Origin: Paracoccus alcaliphilus
Lineage (GTDB): Bacteria > Pseudomonadota > Alphaproteobacteria > Rhodobacterales > Rhodobacteraceae
Assembly (NCBI RefSeq): GCF_028553725.1
Contig: NZ_CP067126.1
Coordinates: 186,001 to 250,000 of the forward strand
Direction: 5' to 3'
Length of the DNA stretch: 64,000 nucleotides
Shown here: one piece after another, positions 35,500-44,295 of the stretch
Numbering within the stretch: position 1 is the first letter of the stretch
How the letters are laid out: every line of letters begins with the position of its first letter
Notes under the pieces: model-generated
What the model was told of the DNA's origin: nothing
Database searches by the model: none
Seen by the model: only the letters and a program-made list of their open reading frames with translations
Translations under genes and position numbers: made by a program

Positions 35500-37181
35500 T
35501 GGCAGGCAAGGACGACGACAAGACGGTTTTCGGAGGCCCCCTGCCGGGTCCCCGCCCCGATGGGCAGGGCGGGGGACAAGGCCGCGATGGCTGGGGGCGT
35601 CCGGGCCCTGCGGGTGACGATGGACGCACCGTGATCGGGCGGCCCGGACAGGCTCCGGCGCCCGGCTCTGCCTCGCCCTTCGATCAGGGCGGAGGCGGCG
35701 GGCAGACATGGCTGGGCCGTCCCGCGCCTTCGCCCGCGCCATCCTATGGCGATCCGGCGCAGATCGGGCGGGCAGGGGGCGACAATCGCGGCTTCTTTCC
35801 CGAATTCGGCGCTAGGCCGCAGCAGCAGGTCCGGCAGGCGCCGCGTATCGCGTTGCATGATGCGTTGCAGGTGCGCGAACTGGGGGCGGCCTCGTCCTCG
35901 AACCCCTTGCTGGCGGCGGCGGCCAGCCTGCTGATCCTGCTGGGGCGGTTGCGCACCGGGCTGGTCGAATTGCAGGTCGCCCCGCTGATGGAGCATGTCA
36001 CCCGCGAGATCGACCGCTTCGAGCGTAACGCGCTGAGCGCGGGGGTGAACCCGCACGAGGCGCTGGTGGCGAAATATGCGCTGTCGGGCACGGCGGATGA
36101 CATCGTGCAGAACCTGCCGGGCAGCGACCGGGGCGACTGGCAGCAATATTCGATGGTCGCGCGGTTCTTTCACAAGCGCGATTCCGGCGTCGGCTTCTTT
36201 CAAGAGGCCGAAAAGGCGATGCAGGCCCCGGCCCAGCAATACAACCTGCTGGAGCTGATGCTGGTCTGCCTGTCCCTGGGTTTCGAGGGTCAGTTCCGCA
36301 CCATGCCCAACGGCGCGGCCGAGTTGGCGCGCATCCGCAGCGCCATCTATGAAAGCCTGCGCCGCGTCCATCAGCGCCCGGACGAGGACATCTCGGTCAT
36401 GTGGCAGCCGGTGGTGCAGGGGCGCGGGCGGCGTTTCGCCAGCGTCCCGATTCCGGCGGTGCTGGGGGTATCGGCGGCGATGCTGGTTGGCATCTTTGCC
36501 ATCTTCGTGACGCTGATCAACCGCGATGGGGCCGAGGCGGCGGGCGTGATGCGCCAGTTGCATCTGGACATGCCGGTCCTTCAGATCGACCGCAGCGATC
36601 CCGGCCCGGCCTATGTCGCCGAGGTGCCGCAACTGGCCCGGATCCGCGATGCCTTCGCCTCCGAGATTTCCGACGGGCGCGTGGGGGTCGAGACCAAGGG
36701 CGATTTCATCGCCATCCGGGTCGGCAACCTGCAACTGTTCGATCTGGGCGCGGTCGAGGTCAAGCCGGGCTTTGCCGATCTGGCCAGCCGCATCGCCGAG
36801 GTTCTGAATGCCGAGGGCGGGCCGATCCTGATCGAGGGCCATACGGACAATGTGCCGCTGACCGGGCGCGGGCGGTTCAAGGACAATTACCAGATCTCGA
36901 CCGCGCGGGCCGAAAGCGTGGCGGGCGTGCTGTCGCCGCTGCTGTCCGATGCGGGGCGCGTCACCATCGAAGGGCGGGGCGAAGATCAGCCGGTGGCCGA
37001 AAACGCCACCGAGGAAGGCCGGGCCGAAAACCGCCGGGTCGAGATCCTGCTGGCGCGCGAGGGCACCTATGGGGAGGCGGCGAACCAGTCGGCCCCGGGT
37101 CAGGCGAGTGGGGCGGATCAGCGCGAGTTGATCCCGAACCCCGAGGGTCAGGCGCCGGACAGCACGGAGACCGCGAATTGA
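35499..37181 (+). CDS. tssL: T6SS membrane protein TssL with C-terminal OmpA domain (ImpK)
   Basis: A 560-residue TssL. Order: a Gly/Pro-rich cytoplasmic N-terminus (1-110), the DotU domain (about 118-305, with NPLLAAAASLLILLGRLR), one membrane helix (about 317-340) and a periplasmic OmpA-like peptidoglycan-binding domain (about 400-525, with ILIEGHTDNVPL and NRRVEILL). The N-terminal tail has three similar threonine motifs, KTVFGG (T9), RTVIGR (T44) and QTWLGR (T70). In Agrobacterium tumefaciens the kinase PpkA phosphorylates TssL on Thr14 and Fha reads the mark, so these are candidate phosphosites for the kinase encoded downstream. Stop and next start overlap (TTGA). Confidence 0.93.
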   Translation: MAGKDDDKTVFGGPLPGPRPDGQGGGQGRDGWGRPGPAGDDGRTVIGRPGQAPAPGSASPFDQGGGGGQTWLGRPAPSPAPSYGDPAQIGRAGGDNRGFFPEFGARPQQQVRQAPRIALHDALQVRELGAASSSNPLLAAAASLLILLGRLRTGLVELQVAPLMEHVTREIDRFERNALSAGVNPHEALVAKYALSGTADDIVQNLPGSDRGDWQQYSMVARFFHKRDSGVGFFQEAEKAMQAPAQQYNLLELMLVCLSLGFEGQFRTMPNGAAELARIRSAIYESLRRVHQRPDEDISVMWQPVVQGRGRRFASVPIPAVLGVSAAMLVGIFAIFVTLINRDGAEAAGVMRQLHLDMPVLQIDRSDPGPAYVAEVPQLARIRDAFASEISDGRVGVETKGDFIAIRVGNLQLFDLGAVEVKPGFADLASRIAEVLNAEGGPILIEGHTDNVPLTGRGRFKDNYQISTARAESVAGVLSPLLSDAGRVTIEGRGEDQPVAENATEEGRAENRRVEILLAREGTYGEAANQSAPGQASGADQRELIPNPEGQAPDSTETAN

Positions 37182-40100
37182 GACTGCTTGGCCTTTATGT
37201 TCCGACCCCTCGCTGGAGCCGCCACGGATGGTGGCGCTGGACGGTGACGATCCTCGGGCTGCTGGCTCTGTGTCTGGCGGTCTGGTTCGGCGGCCCGATG
37301 ACGGGATGGGCGCCGCTGGCCGGACTGTGGCTGCGGCTGGCGATCATCGGCGTCATTCTGGGTGTGTTCCTGACCGTGTTGCTGGTGCGCTGGCGCCGCC
37401 GCGTCCGGGCCGCCCGCCAGATCGAGGATGCGCTGATCCCGCCCGAGCCCGAAGGCGACGGCAAGCTGCTGGCCGAAAAGATGACCGAGGCGCTGGCCGT
37501 GCTGAAGAAATCGGGCGGCGCGGCCTCGCTTTACGATCTGCCGTGGTATGTGATCATCGGCCCCCCCGGCGCGGGCAAGACCACCGCGCTGGCCAATTCC
37601 GGGCTGGAATTTCCGCTGGCGCAAAGTCAGGCGATCTCGGGATTTGGCGGCACGCGGAACATGGATTTCTGGTTCGCCGAGGATGCGGTGCTGATCGACA
37701 CCGCGGGCCGCTATACCACGCAGGACAGCGATGTGGTGGCCGACAAGGCCAGTTGGGACGCCTTCCTTGGTCTGCTGAAACGCAGCCGCCCGAACCGTCC
37801 GATCAACGGCGTGATCCTGTCCTTCTCGGTCGAGGACATGATGCGGGACGACCCCGCGACGCTGGCCGCCCATGCCGAGACCGTCCGCGCCCGTCTGGCC
37901 GAGTTGCACGAACAGCTGAAGATCGACTTTCCGGTCTATGTCATGTTTACCAAGGCCGACCTGATCGCCGGTTTCCGTGAATATTTCGCCAGTTTCAGCC
38001 TGAACCGGCGCAAGCTGGTCTGGGGCGTGACCTTCCAGACCAAGGACCGCAAGGCCATCACCCACGAGGCCGTGCCGCAGGAATTCGACCGGCTGGTGTC
38101 GCGCCTGTCCGACGAGATCATCGACCGCCTGTCCGAGGAACCCGACGGCGTGGCCCGCATCGCGATCTTCGGGCTGCCGGGGCAGATGGCGATTCTGCGC
38201 GACAATGTCTCGGGTTTTCTGCGCCGGGTGTTCGAGCCGACGCGCTACAAGACCAACGCGATCCTGCGCGGCTTCTATTTCACCTCGGGCACGCAAGAGG
38301 GCACGCCGGTGGATCAGGTGCTGGGCGCGATCCAGCAGCCCGATGCGGTGCTGGGGCCGGGCTTTCAGGCCGCGTTCATGTCGGGCAAGGGGAAAAGCTA
38401 TTTCATCCATGACCTGCTGCGCGGCGTGGTGATTCCCGAACAGGGCTGGGTGTCGCAGGACCAGAAGGCCGTCCGCCGTGCGCTGGCAATCCGCACCGTC
38501 GCGCTGAGTGCGATCATCGTGGCGACGCTGGGGGGCGCGGCGGCGCTGGGTTATTCCTATTGGAAAAACCTGCAACTGGTGCGCATGGCCGAGGCGCAGA
38601 CCGCCGCCTATCAGCGCGCCGCCGCCGAGGAACTGGACCGCGAGGTCATCACCGACACCGATCTGCGCCCGGTGGTGCCGCTGCTGAACATGGTGTCGTC
38701 GATGCCTGCGGGTTACGGCGACAGCGAACAGGCCAGCTTCTGGGAGGGTCTGGGCCTTGGTCAGCGCGAACGGCTGAACCGGGTCGCGACCGAATCCTAT
38801 GCCGAGGCGCTGGAGCGGATGCTGCGCCCGCGTCTGGTGCTGGACCTTGAACGGCGCATCCCCCAGACCATCGCCGCCGGAGAGATGACCGATATCTATC
38901 GGGCGCTGAAGGTCTATCTGCTGCTGGGCAAGCAGGGCGACACCACCGACGACGACGCCATTCTGGCATGGTTCGAGCAGGCGTGGCGGCAGGAATATCC
39001 GGGCCGCACCGGGCTGGACATGATCGACCAGTTGAAGGCGCATCTGACGGCGATGCTGCGGCTGGACGACAACCGGCAATTGCTGGTGGATCTGGATCAG
39101 GCGACGGTCGAACGCGCCCGCGCCGCCATCGCGCAGCTGCCGCTGGACGAACAGGCCTATGCCATCATCATGGACGGCGCGATTGCGCGCGGGCTGGACG
39201 ACTGGCGCCTTGAATCCGCCGTGGGCGGGGGCGCCGCCGCTCAGGTCTTTGCCACCCGCGACGGGTCGGATCTGGGGGCGCTGGTGGTGCCGGGGCTTTA
39301 TACCTATGAGGGCTTCTGGTCCTATTTCTATGACCAGCTTGCCGTTGTCGGCGATGAATTGCGCCGCGATCAGTGGGTGCTGGGCGAACTGGCCAACACG
39401 ACCGAGATCGAGGGGCGGCTGGCCCGTCTGGACCGCGATCTGCTGGAACGCTATCGCAGCGAATTCATCGGCGCGTGGAATGGCTTGCTGGACAATCTGA
39501 CGCTGAATTCGATGGTTGCCGACAAGCCGCAATATGCGGCGCTTGGCAATGCGGCCTCGGCCTCGGCCTCGCCCATTCTGGTGCTGGTGCGCGAGGTCTC
39601 GGCCCAGACCCGCCTGTCGCGCGAATACGAGCAATTGGAAGGCGTGGATCTGGAGGCCGAGGGCGAAAGCGATGAAGGCGGCGCCGGCGGTGTGGCCGGG
39701 GCCATTGGTCAGCAGCTGGCCTCTCGGGTTCAGTCACGCTCCAGCGGGGTGCAGCGGATCCTGCTGGATGCCGCCGCGCAGCAGGGTGGGGCGAATGCCC
39801 TGCGCGCGGGCAGCGGCGGCGGCGGGGGCGGCGAGCAGACCAACAGCGTCACCGCGCCCATCGACGCGATCTCGAAAGCGTTCGAGAACTGGCATATGCT
39901 GGCCGAGGGAGAGCCGGGCCAGCGTCCGGTCGATACGCTGCTGGGCAATCTGGGGCTGATCTGGGAAAATCTGCGGCTGGCCGAACATAACCCCGACCAG
40001 TCGGCGGCCGAGCTGCCGACGCTGCTGAACCGGCTGACGCAGTATAATTCGCAACTGCCCGATCCGCTGGCGCGGATGGTCACACGGGCCGAAGGCGATT

Positions 40101-40822
40101 TCCGATCCGGCGCGTCGGATGCCAGTATCGAGGTGATGAACCGCGCGCTGACCGACCGCATCAGCTTTTTCTGCCGCGACACGATCACCTCGGCCTATCC
40201 CTTCACCAATGCCTCGCGCAGCCTGTCCATCGACAATTTCTCGCGCTTTTTCGGGCCGGGCGGAGAGATGGACCGCTATTTCACCGAATATCTGGAACCC
40301 TATGTCGAGCGCAGCCCGGAAGGGCTGGCATGGCGAGCGGACAAGGAAATGACCAGCCGCCTGTCCACCGCCACCCTGAAACAGTTCGAGCGGGCCGAGA
40401 TGATCCGCCGCGCCTTTTTCGCGGGCGGCGGCAGCAGCCCCTCGGTCGAGATCACGGTGGCGCAGGTCGATGCCCATCCGTCCGTTCAGGCGGCGGTTCT
40501 GGCGATCAATGACGCGGTGGTGCAGACCGCAACCGGATCGCTGTCGCGCACCGTGGTCTGGCCGGGCGAGGGGCGTTCCACGATCCTGCAACTGTCACCG
40601 CCCCTGCAACGGGAATCGGTGATGCGGTTCGAAGGCAGTTCATGGACCTTCATGCAGTTTCTGGACGCGGCGACCTATAAGGAACAGCGCGGCGACGTGC
40701 TGCGCGCGACCTTCGTTCTGGGCGGGCGCAACATCACCTATGACTTCACCGTCAACGCCGTCACCAACCCCTTCACCATGTCCGAGATCAGAGAGTTCGA
40801 ATGTCCACAGAGCATCGACTGA
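37178..40822 (+). CDS. tssM: T6SS membrane protein TssM (ImpL/IcmF)
   Basis: A 1214-residue IcmF/TssM protein. Two membrane helices near the N-terminus are followed by a cytoplasmic NTPase domain with intact Walker A GPPGAGKTT (residues 128-136) and Walker B AVLIDTAGRY, then a third helix near residue 440 and a large periplasmic part. The start is taken as the TTG at 37178, overlapping the tssL stop (TTGA) just before RLLGLYVPTPRW; no ATG is available close by. It forms the trans-envelope channel with TssL. No TssJ lipoprotein gene is adjacent. The 3' end overlaps tagF by 22 bases. Confidence 0.92.
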   Translation: MRLLGLYVPTPRWSRHGWWRWTVTILGLLALCLAVWFGGPMTGWAPLAGLWLRLAIIGVILGVFLTVLLVRWRRRVRAARQIEDALIPPEPEGDGKLLAEKMTEALAVLKKSGGAASLYDLPWYVIIGPPGAGKTTALANSGLEFPLAQSQAISGFGGTRNMDFWFAEDAVLIDTAGRYTTQDSDVVADKASWDAFLGLLKRSRPNRPINGVILSFSVEDMMRDDPATLAAHAETVRARLAELHEQLKIDFPVYVMFTKADLIAGFREYFASFSLNRRKLVWGVTFQTKDRKAITHEAVPQEFDRLVSRLSDEIIDRLSEEPDGVARIAIFGLPGQMAILRDNVSGFLRRVFEPTRYKTNAILRGFYFTSGTQEGTPVDQVLGAIQQPDAVLGPGFQAAFMSGKGKSYFIHDLLRGVVIPEQGWVSQDQKAVRRALAIRTVALSAIIVATLGGAAALGYSYWKNLQLVRMAEAQTAAYQRAAAEELDREVITDTDLRPVVPLLNMVSSMPAGYGDSEQASFWEGLGLGQRERLNRVATESYAEALERMLRPRLVLDLERRIPQTIAAGEMTDIYRALKVYLLLGKQGDTTDDDAILAWFEQAWRQEYPGRTGLDMIDQLKAHLTAMLRLDDNRQLLVDLDQATVERARAAIAQLPLDEQAYAIIMDGAIARGLDDWRLESAVGGGAAAQVFATRDGSDLGALVVPGLYTYEGFWSYFYDQLAVVGDELRRDQWVLGELANTTEIEGRLARLDRDLLERYRSEFIGAWNGLLDNLTLNSMVADKPQYAALGNAASASASPILVLVREVSAQTRLSREYEQLEGVDLEAEGESDEGGAGGVAGAIGQQLASRVQSRSSGVQRILLDAAAQQGGANALRAGSGGGGGGEQTNSVTAPIDAISKAFENWHMLAEGEPGQRPVDTLLGNLGLIWENLRLAEHNPDQSAAELPTLLNRLTQYNSQLPDPLARMVTRAEGDFRSGASDASIEVMNRALTDRISFFCRDTITSAYPFTNASRSLSIDNFSRFFGPGGEMDRYFTEYLEPYVERSPEGLAWRADKEMTSRLSTATLKQFERAEMIRRAFFAGGGSSPSVEITVAQVDAHPSVQAAVLAINDAVVQTATGSLSRTVVWPGEGRSTILQLSPPLQRESVMRFEGSSWTFMQFLDAATYKEQRGDVLRATFVLGGRNITYDFTVNAVTNPFTMSEIREFECPQSID

Positions 40823-41508
40823 CGACCGGTGAGGCGGGGCTCTATGGCAAGCATCCGGGCTTTGGCGATTTCATCGCGGCGGGCCTGCCCGAGGCGGTCT
40901 TTGCCACGCTTGGCGACTGGTTGCAGGCGGTGCTGGGCGATTGGCGCGCAGCGGCGGGCGATGGCTGGCAGGCGGCTTTCGATGCCGCGCCGAATTTGGG
41001 TTTCTGGATCGGTGCGGGGTTGATCGGCGGTGCGCCTTTGCGCGGTGTCTGGGCGCCCTCGCGTGACCGGGCCGGGCGGCGGTTTCCGCTGCTGGTGCTG
41101 CAATCGGGCGGGGGCAGTCCGGTGCTGGAGCCGGGGCAGGATTTCCATCAGGCCGCGCGGCGGGCCATCGATGCGCTGGCCGAGGCCAGACATTTCGATC
41201 CCCGCGATGCGGCCTCGCGTCTGCGCGCGGAACTGCCCGCGCCGCCCGATCAGCCCGCGCCCGACTGGCCGACCTTCTGGGCGGTGAACCCGCAATTGCC
41301 GGTCGAGGCGCTGTTGGGTCAACTGCGCGAGGCCGACCACCTGCACGCCACATCCGGGCGCAGCTATTGGTGGTTCGCGAATGGTGAACAGGGGCCTTCG
41401 GGCCTGTTGTCCTGTCAGGGCTGGCCCGGCGCGTCCGAGATGGGCTGGCTGATCGGTGGCGGCGGCACCTTCGCCCCGACCGGAAATCTCGATGGAGGAA
41501 CGGCGTGA
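40801..41508 (+). CDS. tagF: T6SS-associated protein TagF (ImpM)
   Basis: A 235-residue TagF/ImpM protein with the diagnostic N-terminus GLYGKHPGFGDFIAAGLPE and blocks NLGFWIGAGLIGGAPLRGVW and GRRFPLLVL. TagF is a post-translational repressor of T6SS in Pseudomonas and Agrobacterium, acting on the threonine-phosphorylation pathway. The ATG lies 22 bases inside the tssM end; the stop overlaps the phosphatase start (GTGA). Confidence 0.9.
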   Translation: MSTEHRLTTGEAGLYGKHPGFGDFIAAGLPEAVFATLGDWLQAVLGDWRAAAGDGWQAAFDAAPNLGFWIGAGLIGGAPLRGVWAPSRDRAGRRFPLLVLQSGGGSPVLEPGQDFHQAARRAIDALAEARHFDPRDAASRLRAELPAPPDQPAPDWPTFWAVNPQLPVEALLGQLREADHLHATSGRSYWWFANGEQGPSGLLSCQGWPGASEMGWLIGGGGTFAPTGNLDGGTA

Positions 41509-42269
41509 CGGGAACGGATCTGACCTTCAGCTTTCATGTGGGCGCGCTGACCGACAAGGGGCGGGTGCGCGCGCATAACGAGGACAGCCTGATTTCGCTG
41601 CCGGAACTGGGCATCTGGGCCGTGGCCGACGGGATGGGCGGGCACGCCGCGGGCGATGTCGCCAGCGGGCTGATCGTGGATGAGCTGGCCTCGCTTGGGG
41701 TGCCGGTCAGCGCGCAGGATCAGCGCGCGCGTGTGCTGGAGCGGCTGGACCGCGCCCATCACCACATCCTGTCCCATGCCGAACAGAACGGGCTGGCCAC
41801 CGTCGGCGCGACCATTGCCGTTCTGCTGATCCACGGCGCAGAACTGACCTGTATCTGGGCGGGGGACAGCCGCATCTATCTGTGGCGCGACAAGGCGCTG
41901 ACACCGCTGACCCGCGATCACAGCGAGGTGGCGCAGATGGTCGCCGCCGGTGCCATGACCGAGGCAGAGGCCCGCGTCGCGGCGCGTCGCAACGTCATCA
42001 CCCGCGCCATCGGCATCGGCCCCGAGCCGCGCCCCGAACTGGTCAGCGGCACGGTCCGTCCGGGTGACCGGCTGCTGATCTGCTCGGACGGGCTGACCGA
42101 GCATCTGGGCGATCAGGATCTGGCGCTGGAACTGTCGCTGGCCGCGCCCGCCGCCGATATCGCCGCGCGGCTGATCGGCGAGACGCTGGCGCGCGGGGCG
42201 CATGACAATGTCAGCGTCATCGTCGTCGATTGCGAGGCCGTGCTGCCGCCCGAGGATGACGAGTTGTGA
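41505..42269 (+). CDS. pppA: PP2C-type Ser/Thr phosphatase, PppA-like
   Basis: A 254-residue PPM-family phosphatase with all metal-binding motifs: VRAHNEDSL, VADGMGGHAAGDVAS, CIWAGDSRIYLW, LLICSDGLTEHL and AHDNVSVIVVD. It has no membrane segment and should be cytoplasmic. In T6SS clusters this protein (PppA/Stp1) opposes the kinase PpkA. GTG start overlapping tagF, and its stop overlaps the kinase start (GTGA). Confidence 0.92.
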   Translation: MTGTDLTFSFHVGALTDKGRVRAHNEDSLISLPELGIWAVADGMGGHAAGDVASGLIVDELASLGVPVSAQDQRARVLERLDRAHHHILSHAEQNGLATVGATIAVLLIHGAELTCIWAGDSRIYLWRDKALTPLTRDHSEVAQMVAAGAMTEAEARVAARRNVITRAIGIGPEPRPELVSGTVRPGDRLLICSDGLTEHLGDQDLALELSLAAPAADIAARLIGETLARGAHDNVSVIVVDCEAVLPPEDDEL

Positions 42270-44266
42270 CCTCCGATCCCGACCATGAAGGCAAGGAACC
42301 CCCGCCCGACCGCACGGTGATCGCTGACCAGCCCTCTGCCGACATTCCCGACCGCACCGTGATCGGCCCGGAAACCGCGCCGTCCGATACCCCCGCTGCG
42401 CCTGCCGACCCGACGCTGATCGGCGATCAGCCGCAGACCCAGGGCGGGGCGGCGGTGCGTCTGGTCCAGCCCGGCACGCTGATCAACAACAATTACCGCA
42501 TCAATTCGCTGGTCAGCGTCGGCGGCATGGGCGAGGTCTATCGGGCCGAGAACGTCTTTACCGGCGACCCGGTGGCGGTGAAGGTGATCCTGCCCGATCT
42601 GGCGCAGGATGCCGCGGTGCTGGACCTGTTCCGGCGCGAGGCCCGGGTGCTGGTGCAACTGCGCGACGATGCCATCGTGCGTTATCACAACTTCGTTCTG
42701 GATAACGGGCTGGGCCGCTATTGCCTGATCATGGAATTCGTCGAGGGCCGCCATCTGGGCACCCGCGTCAACGAGGATGGCCCGCTTGACGATCACGCCG
42801 CGCTGGCGCTGATGCGCCGCCTTGCCGCCGGGCTGGGCCGCGCCCATGCCAGCGGCGTCACCCATCGCGACCTGTCGCCCGACAACGTCATTTTGCGCGA
42901 CGAGCGCGTGGATGAGGCCGTGCTGATCGACTTCGGCATCGCCCGCTCGACCGAGCTTGGCGACGGGCTGGCGGGGCGTTTCGCAGGCAAGTTCAAATAT
43001 ATCGCGCCCGAGCAGCTGGGCCATTGGGGCGGCGATATCGGGCCGTGGACCGATGTCTATGGGCTGGCGCTGCTGATCGCGATGGTGGCGCGTGGCAAGC
43101 CGCTGGCGATGGGGGATTCGGTCATCAGCGCCTCGACCGCGCGGCAGGCGATCCCGGATCTGGGCGGACTGTCGCACCGGCTGTTTCCGCTGCTGCAACA
43201 TATGCTGGAACCCGATCCGCAGCGCCGCCCCCGCGACATGGCGCAGGTGCTGCGGATGATCGAGGACCCGCTGCATCTGCCCGCGCAGTATCGGCTGCCC
43301 TTGTGGTCCGCCTCGGCCCCTGCACCTGATGATACCGGGGCCGGGCCGACGGTCATTGCCGCCGATCCGGTGACGCAATCGGACAGCCCCTTTGCCGCGC
43401 AGCCCATGCCCGCCATGCCGGCCTCTGATCCGCCGCGGCCTTCCGGTCGGGGCCGCTGGATCGCCGGGGGTGCGGTCGTCGCGGTGCTGGCCATCGCCAC
43501 CGGTGCCTTTCTGGCGCTGCGCCCGGATCGGCCCGAACCCGTGGCCGAAGTCCCCGATCCGCCCCCCGTCGCCGCGCTGGCCGAACGCGACGAGACCACG
43601 CGCGAGGGGTTTCTGGCCAGCCAGAGCCTGCCCGATTGCACCCTGGCTTATCGCATCGAACGCGGCGCCAATGCCGGGATGATCGCGACGGTGGGGGCAG
43701 GGCCGGTGGATGGTTCTGCCCTGCTGGCCGCCTATGAGGCGCAGTTCGGCACCCGGCCATCGCTTGTCAGTCAGCAGGTGGCGCAGGCGCAATGCCCCGC
43801 CGTGGATTTCCTGCGCCAGATCAGCGGACGCCCCGCCGCGGCACCCGCATTGTCGGTGGATGTGCAGGGCGGCGGGCAGGCGTTCCAGATCCGAGGCGAG
43901 GTCTCGGGCATGGCCGCACGCAATCTGTGGCTGTTTCTGGTCGCGCCGGATGGGGCCGTCTATGATCTGACGGCGCAGGCCACGCGGGACGATGACGGGC
44001 GCGACCGTTTCGGCATCTCGGTCGGCATGGCCGAGGGGGGACAGCCCTATCTGCTGGCGGCGCTGGCATCTGATGTGGCGCTGGCCTCGGTCGCGGCGGC
44101 GCCTGCGGCCAGTCCGGCGGCGGAACTGCTGCCGCGTGTGCTGGATGAACTGCGCGCGGCGGGTGCCGCCCCGGCCGTCGATCTGGTGGTGATTACGCCA
44201 GAGCCAGCGGAAGAACCCGCCGAACCGGAGGCCGAGGAGCCCGAAGCCGCCGATCCTGCCGACTGA
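42266..44266 (+). CDS. ppkA: Transmembrane Ser/Thr kinase, PpkA-like (ImpN)
   Basis: A 666-residue kinase. The cytoplasmic part has a glycine loop GGMGEVY (86-92), K106, catalytic HRDLSPDN (200-207) and DFG (222-224). One membrane helix (about 398-418) leads to a periplasmic domain (about 445-645) and an acidic tail. Four TVI/TLI motifs resemble those of TssL: DRTVIA (T17), DRTVIG (T31), DPTLIG (T50) and GPTVIA (T362), likely autophosphorylation sites for an FHA protein. The periplasmic domain matches the C-terminal domain of the TonB-like protein at 20654-21676, with C458 and C510 52 residues apart in both, and could sense or dock on that envelope motor. GTG start, GTGA overlap with pppA. 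Confidence 0.9.
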   Translation: MTSDPDHEGKEPPPDRTVIADQPSADIPDRTVIGPETAPSDTPAAPADPTLIGDQPQTQGGAAVRLVQPGTLINNNYRINSLVSVGGMGEVYRAENVFTGDPVAVKVILPDLAQDAAVLDLFRREARVLVQLRDDAIVRYHNFVLDNGLGRYCLIMEFVEGRHLGTRVNEDGPLDDHAALALMRRLAAGLGRAHASGVTHRDLSPDNVILRDERVDEAVLIDFGIARSTELGDGLAGRFAGKFKYIAPEQLGHWGGDIGPWTDVYGLALLIAMVARGKPLAMGDSVISASTARQAIPDLGGLSHRLFPLLQHMLEPDPQRRPRDMAQVLRMIEDPLHLPAQYRLPLWSASAPAPDDTGAGPTVIAADPVTQSDSPFAAQPMPAMPASDPPRPSGRGRWIAGGAVVAVLAIATGAFLALRPDRPEPVAEVPDPPPVAALAERDETTREGFLASQSLPDCTLAYRIERGANAGMIATVGAGPVDGSALLAAYEAQFGTRPSLVSQQVAQAQCPAVDFLRQISGRPAAAPALSVDVQGGGQAFQIRGEVSGMAARNLWLFLVAPDGAVYDLTAQATRDDDGRDRFGISVGMAEGGQPYLLAALASDVALASVAAAPAASPAAELLPRVLDELRAAGAAPAVDLVVITPEPAEEPAEPEAEEPEAADPAD

Positions 44267-44295
44267 TCAGCCGACCCGCTTGCGCGCGCCCCGAT

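Noticed and set aside
37148-39634. An 828-codon minus-strand frame opposite tssM
   Set aside because: It lies entirely over a well-recognised TssM and has no recognisable domain.
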